NCBI RefSeq assembly: GCF_035222485.1
Contig: NC_085924.1
Coordinates: 2,852,001 to 2,916,000, forward strand
Source of the DNA: Podospora pseudoanserina
Taxonomy: Eukaryota; Ascomycota; Sordariomycetes; Sordariales; Podosporaceae
DNA length: 64,000 nucleotides
Direction of reading: 5' to 3'
Shown here: in pieces, positions 29,979 through 39,890 of the stretch
Layout of the letters: each line of letters starts with the position of its first letter
Position numbering within the stretch: position 1 is the stretch's first letter
Program-made: the position numbers and the translations under genes
The notes under the pieces: generated by a model
Told to the model about the DNA's origin: nothing
The model's input: the letters and a program-made list of their open reading frames with translations, nothing else
The model's database searches: none

Positions 29979-31631
29979 TCAAGGCCGGCATCTTACTGAT
30001 CCCCAAGCATCATTTTGCGTCCCAAAGTTATTAACCCCTGGGTATACGAGCGGGAAGTACGTCCCCGAGTCTCTCTCGCAGTTATCACCCCTAAACGCTC
30101 CCGTTAGCATCGCAACAAGTTCAAACCAGCAGAACCAAGTGTACTCACCTAAACAACACACACCTCCCCATATCCGGCCCAGCAGACCTAACTCTCTTGT
30201 AAAGGTCAGTCCCCGCCAAACTGACACACTTCTCCGCGTGCCCAACCCTGATATTCTCGCAACTCCCACCCCATTGAACCTCAGGACAAAGATACAGCCA
30301 CGTCGACGTAGTCAAAACAGGCGACACAGCAGGAGTGTAAGAACTAGCCGGGTACTTCCCTGTCCCATAAACCTCAATCCTCCACCCCGCTCCACATGTT
30401 TCTCCCCCGTCACCCGCGCAAGGCATATCACACTGCCCATCAGCCACCAACAACCCCGACCCAGGCTGGGAGTTGCCGCAAAAGCATTCGGTGCTGTATT
30501 CGACTCCCGCATAGAAATATCCCGCCGTCTCACAGGCAGAAATACACTTCTCCGTTGTCATGCCACCGGTAATGCTACTGATCTGATGCGGCAGAACGCG
30601 AGGAGAGTCAGAATCAACAAAACACCCCACCCTCGGCTCAAAGATATCGTTCTGCGCTCCTGCGAAAAAGCCCATCTTGGAGTTATACGGCGGTGTGACG
30701 TCCCCCGGGGTGACAACATTGTTGCCAGTCCGCTGATGCCAGGCGATCATCTGTTTTGGGCCTTTAACGCAAGCAGAAGGGTTATTCGCACAATACACCG
30801 GGGGCTGGGCAACGCCCAACCGACGAACTGACGTGCTCCCTGGAACGTGGCAGCGGAAGTTTTGCATATACATGTTTGGCTCGCCGCATCCGTCGGGCAC
30901 CCAGAGCCAGGCGCAGTAGCATTGGCCTGGGGCGCAGGGGGGGAGGTCGGCGGGGATGGGGTAGTTGACCAGGCGTTTCCAGGGGGTGCTTCACATAAAC
31001 TGATTAGATGACTGTGCTGCGAAAGGAGAGCGGCGAACTTACTTGGGGGCAACAGAGATGACAACTAAATTCTCCATATTCACCTTCGCCAAGTTGGAAT
31101 TGTACGAAATCGCCAGCGCAGTGCCTGTGGCCCTGGTCTCGTTCTGGGTATGTAACGGACCACCAAACCCGTCAGGGTTGTTAACCAGACAGCCCTCTCC
31201 TGTGCTGGGGCCGGTCCAGTTCACAGGGTGGTCCCGTCCGTCTGTCCAGTCTGTCGTGAGATCACCATTGTAGGAGAGAGTGGTGAAGGCGCGGTTCTCG
31301 GCGATTTCACCAGTAAAGATACCTCCTGCAGGTAGAGCGAGGGACTGTCCGCTGGGGGGGCCCACGAAGTTACAGCCTCGGTCCGCTTGCATCCACCACT
31401 GCTCCTTGGTGAGGTTATAGAGGGGGTTGACGACGAGGTTGGTGTTTTGATCGTCCACTGCTGGGTTGTTGCCGCCCTGAAATCTGGATGTCAGTCAAGT
31501 TGAGAGCCAGAAAGATAAACGACAAATATCGATGGACGACTTACACGACAATGCATACCCGGCGCAAAGAGCGCGTGGTGTGCTGTCGCCCCCGTGGCCA
31601 GGGCCGCGAAAAGCTTTGCGTGGCGCATCAT
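29979..31631 (-). CDS. Secreted AA14-like LPMO module + WSC + beta/gamma-crystallin-like tail
   Basis: Four exons: 31631-31545, 31476-31043, 30988-30149 and 30090-29979, about 490 aa. The signal peptide '[17 protein letters not shown]' would leave a mature N-terminal His ('[11 protein letters not shown]'). '[19 protein letters not shown]', '[18 protein letters not shown]', '[18 protein letters not shown]' and '[19 protein letters not shown]' match my recollection of AA14-family lytic polysaccharide monooxygenases; the N-terminal His and 'PLHTQ' would supply the copper histidine brace. A WSC carbohydrate-binding domain follows ('[10 protein letters not shown]' ... '[19 protein letters not shown]'). 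The tail has two crystallin-like motifs ('[15 protein letters not shown]', '[14 protein letters not shown]'). The last intron splits Arg of 'LFRGDNC' and the last exon is only 112 nt. Intron 2 uses an AAG acceptor. Confidence 0.82.
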
Positions 31632-32195
31632 GGTAGAGTGGTCAGATGGATAGTGAAATCAACTCAAAGAACGCATGGACATGGAGAGAAAGGGCTGCGT
31701 GGACGGTAGCTATAAGTACTCGCCAATGTCTATACCCTCGGTAAATGTCACGATGGTGGAACTTGCCAGACAATAGTTCCATGTCAGCCTGTTCATGTAC
31801 ATGAGATGAAAGCTACCCCTGACTGAGATTGGCCGCATCTTTTCTCTCCGTGTCCGCATGCTCGGTATGTGCCCCAAAGCTGTTCGTATAGTAATCTTGG
31901 TATCGGTTGATTACTCACGCTGTTTTTGAATGTCTCGTAGCCATCTGCTTCTCCGAGGTACCTACTGAGGGTTCTCATCTTGGCAGCTTACACGCGGAGG
32001 TGAGCCTCATCTTAAACACGGAGCCTACTAAAATCTCACCACAGCTGTCAGCAACATCAATATTTTTCCACGAGGTTCATGGCGTTCCTGGAAGATCTTG
32101 AAGTTGTGCAGCACCATTGTGACTGTTGAAATTGATGACGCCGGGCTGAGATCCAATCCAGCTTCGTGTGATGCCCTCAACAGATTGTATGTTTC
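31632..32195. other. Intergenic, promoter of LPMO-like gene
   Basis: 564 bp between the start of the LPMO-like gene and the stop of cystathionine gamma-synthase, both minus strand. GGTACCTAC occurs at 31957. No gene supported. Confidence 0.5.
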
Positions 32196-34106
32196 TCAAA
32201 CAAAACTGGCAGCCTCCAACGCCCCTTTGACCCTTCCCAACAGCCAACCCCTTTCTTCAACCCCAACGCTGATCCGCACCAAACACTCCTCTACTCCAAA
32301 CTCAGCTGCTCTATCCAACTCATTGTAGTGCGCCAGTAGTGTATACGCACAGCAAAGCGTAAAGTTTGTCCCCAGGCTTGGCCCCTTGGCAACATTCAGC
32401 CCGTTGTAAAACGCCACAGCCTCCTCTTTTTTCTTGAATGTAACGCTTAGCAAAAAGCCATATCCCGCACCAGGCCGCTTGTAAGCATCATACCGCCTCG
32501 TGTCTCCCAATGACGGATAATAAACCTTCTTGACCACCGGACTTTCTTGCACTAACTCAACCACAGCCAAAGCATTCTCACTGGCAACCTGAATTCTCTC
32601 CTCAAAGCTTTGACAGTTTTCGGCCATCACCAAAACATCTTCCCAATACCATACGTCCTTCTGACGCTGTTGTCGGTTGTGTAAACCTTCTCTGAGACTC
32701 GTGTACAGCGTTGAATGGGGATTGAGGCCAAGTGAACCGCCCATGACATTACACTTTCCGCTGAACATCTTTGTCAGACTGGTGCAGACCACATCGCAAT
32801 ATTGCAAAATACGCAGGCAAGCGGCCGTTCCCACGGTGTCGTCCACGGCCAGAACAAAAGAAAACGATTTTCGCAAAAAGGCTAATCGTTCGAGGTGGGG
32901 CGATTGTAACAGAGGGTTGCCGGTGAACTCGGTAAAGACAGCGTGGAACTGTTCGCCGTTATGTAGTTGACGCTCGAATCGCTCTGTATCGGCGTAGGAA
33001 TACCCGTAGACCGTAACTTGACAGTTGTGTACTCGCTCCAGCACTTTGATCGTATCGACGTAGAGAAATCTGTCACAGGTTAGACGACCACAACATCTTG
33101 GGTAGGTAGAAGGATTGCAACGGAACTTGCCCAAAAACAGCCACGTTAGGCTTCTTGCTATCTCCGCTCCCCAATGAAGTCCCTGAATCCGTTCTGGTTG
33201 CTATCAGCTCCGAAATAGCAGCCATTCCTCCTGGATACAATAGCACATCATCTTTCCTAAGAACCATGTCTCCATCGGATAGCAGACCTGCAATCCGGTC
33301 TGATATGTCCTGCTTGGCCTGGTCAACAGAGTCCCCACCGCAGGTATCTCCATCTAAATGGAACCCGTTCTGTTGTATCCCATTTACTAACTCGTGTCCT
33401 TCTCGACACGACCCCCTATTCAGAAAGGATGCCCTGTCCAACCAAAACACCGCCCTCCGACTCGAGATGCCATATCCAGTGTGTTGCCAAAACCTCCGTG
33501 CTTTAGACACCTCAGCACCCTTGGGCTCCCCTACAACAACCGCCAACCACAAACAAGTCCCCGTTTCATCGTCATCTGAATCAACCGCTCCACCATCCCA
33601 CCTAACTCCCCACACTCTACCACCCGCAAGAAGCTCCTCACCCATGTACCTCCTGAACATCTCAGCCCACGTCCTGGACGCGAACATCATAGGCGCTCCA
33701 TCATCCCCCACACCCAAGTGTCGCGCCAGTCTTCGCCCCAACTGATCAACCACCCTTGGCATGAAGAAGCGCGGGTAACCGGTTTTCATGGCTTGCAAGA
33801 CCGAGGGGTCTTTCGTAACCCATCCGAGACTGTCGTTCCAGGTTGGGAGGTGGACAGAGATGGCCTAATGAGAAGAACGAAAACACGTTCCTGCCGCGTC
33901 AGCTTCCAAGAAAGGGCTAGGGTCCCAACGAAGAGATGATGTATAAGTAGGTAACTCACGTGCGGGTCATCAGGAGGTAGCGGATCACCCAACTGCAGGT
34001 CTGCCGGGTCGACGGGGAGGGCAAAAGACTGCATCCTGGATCTGTCATTGTCCTTTTTCAACGGCGTGGATTTCCCAGAACTGCATGTAGATGGGGGAGT
34101 GTTCAT
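32196..34106 (-). CDS. Cystathionine gamma-synthase (PLP enzyme)
   Basis: Three exons: 34106-33960, 33864-33131 and 33069-32196, about 584 aa. The layout matches yeast STR2 / Neurospora met-7: an N-terminal fungal extension with 'AISVHLPTWNDSLGWV' and 'MKTGYPRFFMPRVV', then the Cys/Met metabolism PLP fold. The pyridoxal Lys lies in 'CTSLTKMFSGKCNVMGGS', with the preceding Asp in 'FVLAVDDTVGTA'. The enzyme condenses an O-acyl-homoserine with cysteine to form cystathionine (transsulfuration toward methionine). The second intron has a GC donor (GG/GCAAGT), branch CTAAC and acceptor CAG; it restores 'VAVFGFLYVDTIKVLERV'. A GT five bases later would break frame. TAGGTAGG-type motifs lie inside both introns. 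Confidence 0.92.
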
Positions 34107-34924
34107 TTTGAAGTGGTCAACGACCGCCGCAGCATCAGTGCCATGGCTCCTTGTTCGGAGCTGAGAAAGAAGCGCAGTACCAAACGTTTGGGGACTGACC
34201 GAATCGCCAGAGTGGGGTCTTCAGTCGATAATACCAGGCGATGGATGTAGTTGTCCGCTTCCCGTGAGTTCCCGGGAAGGAAACTGTGCTCCAAAGGGGG
34301 TGACATCATCTTGACCGGTGTCAGAGGCTAGCTGACCCGGGGAAATTTGCGCTGTTCACGGACAATTCGAGTACCTACCCGCCGCAAGTGGACAGCTGAC
34401 TCCGAAAAGCTGGGTTGAGTTACATGAAGTTAATACGAGTTCTCTGTTGGGAAGGAGGACCAGAATATATTCGTGGGAAGCCCCAAAGGAATTTGCATTG
34501 TTTGAGAGGCAGCGTGCTAATGTCACCCTTTGGCTGTAAAATGTCAAAGTTGCACAAAGAAGCTCGTGCCATGTCTCCCTATTAATTGGTTCCCTCTTTG
34601 CCCTCCTAGGCTGTTTCCTTGTCGTTGAGCCGGGAGAACATCACACCGTTTGACGACAAGGCTGTAGATAACAATGTTGGTGATGACGCCACATCTGCAA
34701 TATTGCGCCCGCGAGCTGCAGGTGTGTGGCCGGGAAAAGCTGATAGCATCCACAAAGTGCAGTCTTCAACACAAAGGTAACCCTTTAATTTCTTCTCGTC
34801 CAGCCTTCCCCATGATTGTCCAGCTTATGACCCCGCGTTCAACCCACCTTCTTCTCTCTTGACCATCTCAAGGTGCCAGAAATGTTGTATCCTTTTGAAG
34901 TCTTAAAGCCGGGAACATACCTAA
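34107..34924. other. Divergent upstream region of CGS and DUF6594 gene
   Basis: 818 bp shared by two divergent genes. GTACCTACCC occurs at 34371. No convincing gene inside; short frames at 34103-34862 lack protein features. Confidence 0.45.
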
Positions 34925-35873
34925 ATGATGATGCCATCACGCCCACTACCCACAGCAATACAAGCAGACCCCGAGAGGGGTCCATCCAGCCCCAAAGCAC
35001 ATAGATCACGATCAAACCCCATGCCCCTCTCACCAGTCGACAGTTCCCTCACCCGTCTCGCAACACTGGAGAGAGCGGCACGCTCACAGCAGCAATCCCG
35101 GACGGCTGCCGAAACGCCCGACGAAATCACCGCCCTCGAGGTTGTCTATAGATACAGCATCCTCTCCTCCCGCATCAAAGTCCTCCGCCACGAGATCATA
35201 CACAAGGTTGAGTCAGCCCAATCTCTCATCGACGTGGCTATGCCAGAGGAATTGAGGCGAGATCTAGATCGGTACAGTATATTCAACCTACCTTGCTTTG
35301 CCTTCCCGCTCTCCATCCTCCTGCCCAAGCCTGACAACTTCCTTACCCTTTTCAGCAACCGCACTGCGAGACTACGCCTTCTTTCGTCAGGAGGGTAAAG
35401 ATCTCTTCCGGTCATTCCAGACCCAGTCTATCCTCGCTACCATGAAAGCCCTTGACAACCCTGTAGCCGCCGCCCCCCAACCGGAACTCGCCGTGGATGA
35501 TCCCCTGAGTATCATCACCAGAGAGCTGAGGCTGGCTTTGACGCAAAGCACTTCAGGGCTGTCAAAATACAAAAAGTCAAAGGATCAGAAAATGCTATGG
35601 CAGCGCTTCTTTATGGCTTTGGGTGGCGGACTGGCCCTCGTGGGCCCGATGCTCATCATGGTGCGCAATCCGAGTGAAGGCGTCGCCATCATCACGACAT
35701 CGTGTTGTGTTTTGGGCGTGGCAGTTATTTTGGCTTTGTTCATGAACGATTCCCATCCAAAAGATGTCGTCGCGTGCACGGCGGCCTATGCGGCAGTGCT
35801 AGTTGTGTTTGTTGGTGCTGGTGGCGGTTCCCAGACTGGGGAAGGTCGAAGTGACGGTGCTTCCACTTCATGA
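34925..35873 (+). CDS. DUF6594 three-helix membrane protein
   Basis: Two exons, 34925-35276 and 35356-35873, about 289 aa. The donor GTATAT after 'DLDRY' and the acceptor CAG before 'TALRDYAFFRQEG' keep frame; a closer GTACAG donor does not. An N-terminal basic/Ser-rich tail is followed by helices ('ALEVVYRYSILSSRIKVLRH'), then a Lys-rich stretch and three hydrophobic segments ('FMALGGGLALVGPMLIMV', 'VAIITTSCCVLGVAVILALF', 'VVACTAAYAAVLVVFVG'). This is the family's standard layout. Function is unknown. Start may be any of three consecutive ATGs. It is the intact counterpart of the remnant at 27 kb. Confidence 0.82.
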
Positions 35874-36134
35874 AGTTGTTTACAAGCCTGGGGTTACTAG
35901 ACATTGCATGATAATGTTGAATTGACTAACTCTATATAGCCAACCAACCAAATCTTCTTGCTCATGACAAAATAAAGGATGCCTCCAGCCTGTATCATTC
36001 CATAACCTCTAAAACAGCACACTCAAGCAATGCATGGCGGTAATCGCTGATAATATCATAGTCTTCCCCCGCCTATCAAAAACAAATAAAGGTACCGCCT
36101 GTCTGTAACTTCGCTCTTTTCACCGCGTGTCCCT

Positions 36135-39100
36135 TCAAAGCTTCTCGGGGATGTGGTCCTCCACAGCCGCCAGCGCTGCCAGGTTGTTCTCCCCCATGCT
36201 CAAGACACCGTCTGTGGCGCCCGTCCCGCTGCCGCCAACACCCGCAAGAAGCGCAACACACTCAATAACGTCTTGCGGCTCCAACACATGCCACCTGGCC
36301 AGCGTAACCTTGGTGCTGGCTCCAACGGTCACGGAAAAGGTGTTCTCTGCCTCCACCTCGGCTGTGCCATCGTTGGGCGCAGACAGGCCGTTGAGGGCAC
36401 GGAACATGTCCTCGTCGGTAAAGTCGTCTCCCATGCAGAGAACAAATTCGAGCTTGCGGGCCGATTCGTCGTGGGACTCGAGAGCCTTGAGCTCAGCATT
36501 GTACGTGTTGACAAGGCGCTTCGCGATCTCTCCCTTGTTGATAAATGTAGGGCGAACCTCAATATTGGCCTTTCCGGGCATCACTTCCACATCCCACTTG
36601 CGAGCCACGGTGTCTTCAAGCTCCTTTTGGCATTCGCGTGACATGTGGAGGCCTTGTTCGGGATCGGCCAGGCGGTAATGCCACGTCAAAGCGCACCGTT
36701 TTCGTTCAATAAACGATCCTAGAAATGGTCAGTCAGCGTCGCAAGCCTCGGGTGACCGAAAAAAAGACTTACCCGGGACCTTGTCCGTGTATTTCTGGAA
36801 CACGGCAATGACCTCCTCTTGCCAGCCCATGTCGAACTTCTCCACCAGATTCTCCCACTCGGTCGAGCCTGGGTTTCTCATGAAACTGCCATGCTCGGCA
36901 CTGAAGCCAAGACCCGAAATGTGGCCCAGATGATGAGACAGGAACTCCTGGTCGCGGCCAGAGATAATCCAGACGGCATTCTGGGGGTCGGCAGCAAGCG
37001 CCTTCAAGCTGGTGATGACGCGCTCCGAAGGAACAGCAGCGCTGGGCTCCCGCACTATGGGGGTGAGCGTGCCGTCATAGTCGAACATGAACAGGCGCTT
37101 CTTGGCCGCCCGGTACCTTCTAAGCATCTCGGAGCGGTCCAGAAGAGGAGTCGAGATGATGTTCTTGCGGCTACCAAGAACATTGACCAAGCGCCTGAGG
37201 AAACCAACAATCCAGAACTGCACATTCTTGCTGGTGACGTGAGCCAGCAGACTATTCTGCATTGCCTCGCGCTTGTCTTTTGGCATGAGAAGAGCATTGT
37301 TGATGGCTTCGGCGACGCCCGACAAATCCCATGGGTTGATGTGAATCGCGTCCTTGAGAGAGCCGGCTGTGCCACTGAACTCGGAGAGAATCAGGGGACC
37401 GGCAGTGTCGCGCTGGCAAATAACATACTCCAACGAAGTAGTATTCATGCCGTCTCTGACCGAGGTGATGAGGCCGATGTCGGCGGCGCGGAGGAGAGCA
37501 AAGTACTCTTCTTGGCTGATGTACTGGGCGTAGTGCTGCACAGGGGAGAATCCAAGCGAACCGTACATGCCGTTGATCTTCATAATAAGTTCGCTCACAC
37601 GGCTGGCGATCTTGCTCTCGGAACCATCTCCCTCCTCCTCAATGCTGGTGGGAGAAGTGACCTGAATAAGGACGACCTTCTCGCGCCACTCGGGGTACAT
37701 CTCGAGGAACCGCTCAAAGGCCATCAGCTTCTGGGCGACGCCGCGGACAGTATCCAGACGGTCACGGCCCACAATCACCTTCTTGCCCTCGTACAACTTC
37801 TTCAAGTTCCCATACTTAGTGTTGACCTCGTCTGTCCATGCAAGACTGGCCACCTTGGTTGCGTCAATGCCAATGGGGAACACACCGATCTCTACTCGAC
37901 CTCCATAAGCGTCGATTCCTGCCGTGTCGGATGGGAAGCCCAGAATGCGCGTGCAGCAGCTGGCAAAGTGGCGGGAGTAGCTATAGCTTTGGAACCCCAC
38001 CAGGTTGGCGCCGAGCACGCCCTCGAGGACCTCTTTTCTCCGTGGCAGACAGCGCAGAAACTCGCTGCTGGGGAAAGGCGAGTGCAAGTAAAACGAGATG
38101 TACATGTGAGGAGACCGTTGCCGCAGCATGCTAGGCAGCAGCATCAGGTTATAGTCATGCACAATGACAATGTCGCCGGGCTTGTAGACCTCAAGGATCC
38201 TGTTAGCAAACTTTTGGTTCATGCGGTAGTAGTCGGCCCATTGCACTCTCTCAGCACGGCCGTCCGTGGGCTCGTGTTGTCTGTAGTGGAAGAGGGTGTA
38301 GAGGTCGTGCTCGGCATAGCGTCTCCATCTTGCCTGGTCCTTCAAGCGGATGCCCTCGTCCAGCCCGTCCGAGTCGTCGGCCAGCCAGACGGGGATCGTC
38401 TTTATTCTTTTGTTGTGGGAGAGCTGATTCTCGAGACGCAGCATGTCATCCCGGGGAATCCAGAGGCCGTCGACCAACGGAGGGGTGGGCGGGGCAACGC
38501 CATCGATGGGCACAGGCTTAGAGAGATGGTTGAGAGCGCTGAGGTGGACCGTGGTGGTGGGCGGCGTGCCGGGAGGCGACGGGGTGTCGGTCGGGGTCTC
38601 AATCTCGCCAGTCCAGGCCACAACGATGTGGTTCCATGGTGAGTCGTCCGACGAGAGGTAGGAAAAGGAGTCGAAAAGTGCCGACTGGCCTCGGCGGGGT
38701 GTCAACTCCTGCAGCACAATGATGACATCAGCCCCACCATTCCGAAACTTGGCAAACCGTTGCTACTCGATGAATGCAAGCCACTTGGCGCCGTTGAACA
38801 TCAACGACACCACCGTTGGAGGAAGAAGATAAGAAGATAAAGAAGAAGAAGAAGAAGAAGAAGAAGAAGAAGAAGAAGAAGAAGAAGAAGAAGAAAAAGA
38901 GAGACACGAGACATACCCAGTCGGAGCCTTTCCTGTACTTTAGCGAATGGGGGATGTTAAAGGTTGCTGAGATGATGTTTCCACTGAGCGCGAGATCCGG
39001 GCTGATCTCCCGAAACTCGGACATGGACTCTCTGCGGCCGGCCATGGTAGCTTCGGTGAGCCTGTTCATCCAATTCTTGCCCTCTTGTGCACCAACAGTC

Positions 39101-39396
39101 ACCTTGTTATGGAACGACTGCCCTTCGCGGTTTGTGCTGTCGGGAGCGGGAGAAGCGGCAATGGCGTGGTCAAGGACTCTGCGCGAGAAGTAGTCCCCTC
39201 TGGACGGTCCTTGGCCACCGCTCGAGTTGTTGCTGTTATCCGACTCGTACGTCTCTTGGGTGATGTCGGGCGTCACGGGCACGGCGGTGACTGACGATCG
39301 GAGATGGGGCGGGAGGAAGGAGTCGTTTCGTAAGGGCACTTGGGGACGATGAGGCAGGCCTTTCGAGCCTTGTTGGTCCTCTGGTTTCTGCACCAT
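36135..39396 (-). CDS. TPS2: Trehalose-6-phosphate phosphatase (GT20 + HAD), TPS2
   Basis: Three exons: 39396-38917, 38708-36773 and 36718-36135, about 999 aa. The first 160 residues are a Ser/Pro-rich disordered region. A glycosyltransferase-20 domain follows ('GLWIPRDDMLRLENQLSHNK' region, 'VIVHDYNLMLLPSMLR', 'FYLHSPFPSSEFLRCLP', 'IGVFPIGIDA', 'SVRDGMNTTSLEYV'). The trehalose-phosphatase HAD domain starts near residue 698 with the nucleophile motif 'FMFDYDGTLTP' and ends with 'LCMGDDFTDEDMF', the acidic magnesium loop. It dephosphorylates trehalose-6-phosphate in the cytosolic TPS complex, in stress and spore carbohydrate metabolism. The first intron contains an uninterrupted CTT repeat (sense strand). 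It ends convergently with the DUF6594 gene, 261 bp away. Confidence 0.94.
38838..38895 (+). repeat. AAG/CTT microsatellite inside TPS2 intron 1
   Basis: About 19 AAG units on the plus strand. On the TPS2 sense strand this is a pyrimidine (CTT) tract starting some 20 nt after the 5' splice site, within an intron of 208 nt that is much longer than the others in this window. Confidence 0.9.
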
Positions 39397-39525
39397 GGTT
39401 AGGCGTGTTAACGGATGTCTCGATGGTATATGGTGATTAGAGAGAGACGGCAGAGGACGGGAGACGCAGAGACAGAAAGACAGAAAAGGATGTTGGTTTT
39501 TGCAGTAGTGAAAAGTGTAATGGGG

Positions 39526-39550
39526 GTAGTGTAGTGTAGTGTAGTGTAAT
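39526..39550 (+). repeat. GTAGT pentanucleotide repeat in TPS2 leader
   Basis: Four exact GTAGT units and one GTAAT variant lie 130-155 bp ahead of the TPS2 start codon, reading ACTAC on the sense strand. Confidence 0.8.
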
Positions 39551-39860
39551 AAAGTGTAAAGGGTAAAGTGTCCTGTTTTGTCTTTCTGCAGAGGAAGAGG
39601 CACAAGTTGGCAAACTCGCAGCTCTATGACGGGATGAAAGACGAGATGACTGGACTCGTGGAGCGCACAGTCAGGGGCAGGAAGCAAAGCTGAACAGGGC
39701 TCAGGCCTGTGGGTAGCGAAAGCCCGGTGGGGTCTCTCAATCTTTCGGCGTCCTTCCAGCCGCGAGTCTTTGTCTTCTCTCTCTCACTCTCTCTTTTCCT
39801 CCGGCAACTCCTGCAGCTATTCCCGATCTCGGTTGCTTTTGCTGCTGGCTGCCCGGACGC

Positions 39861-39890
39861 GCTGTTGTTGCTGCTGCTGCTGCTGTTGCT
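39861..39890 (+). repeat. GCT/GTT microsatellite
   Basis: Ten trinucleotides of GCT with GTT interruptions, about 470 bp upstream of TPS2. No protein frame through it is supported. Confidence 0.75.

Noticed and set aside
36819-38642. 607-codon plus-strand frame opposite TPS2
   Set aside because: It is antisense to the well-supported GT20/HAD coding sequence and shows no domain of its own.
38838-38895. AAG tandem repeat considered as a CRISPR-like or coding repeat
   Set aside because: It is a perfect trinucleotide microsatellite within an intron; frames through it give homopolymers only.
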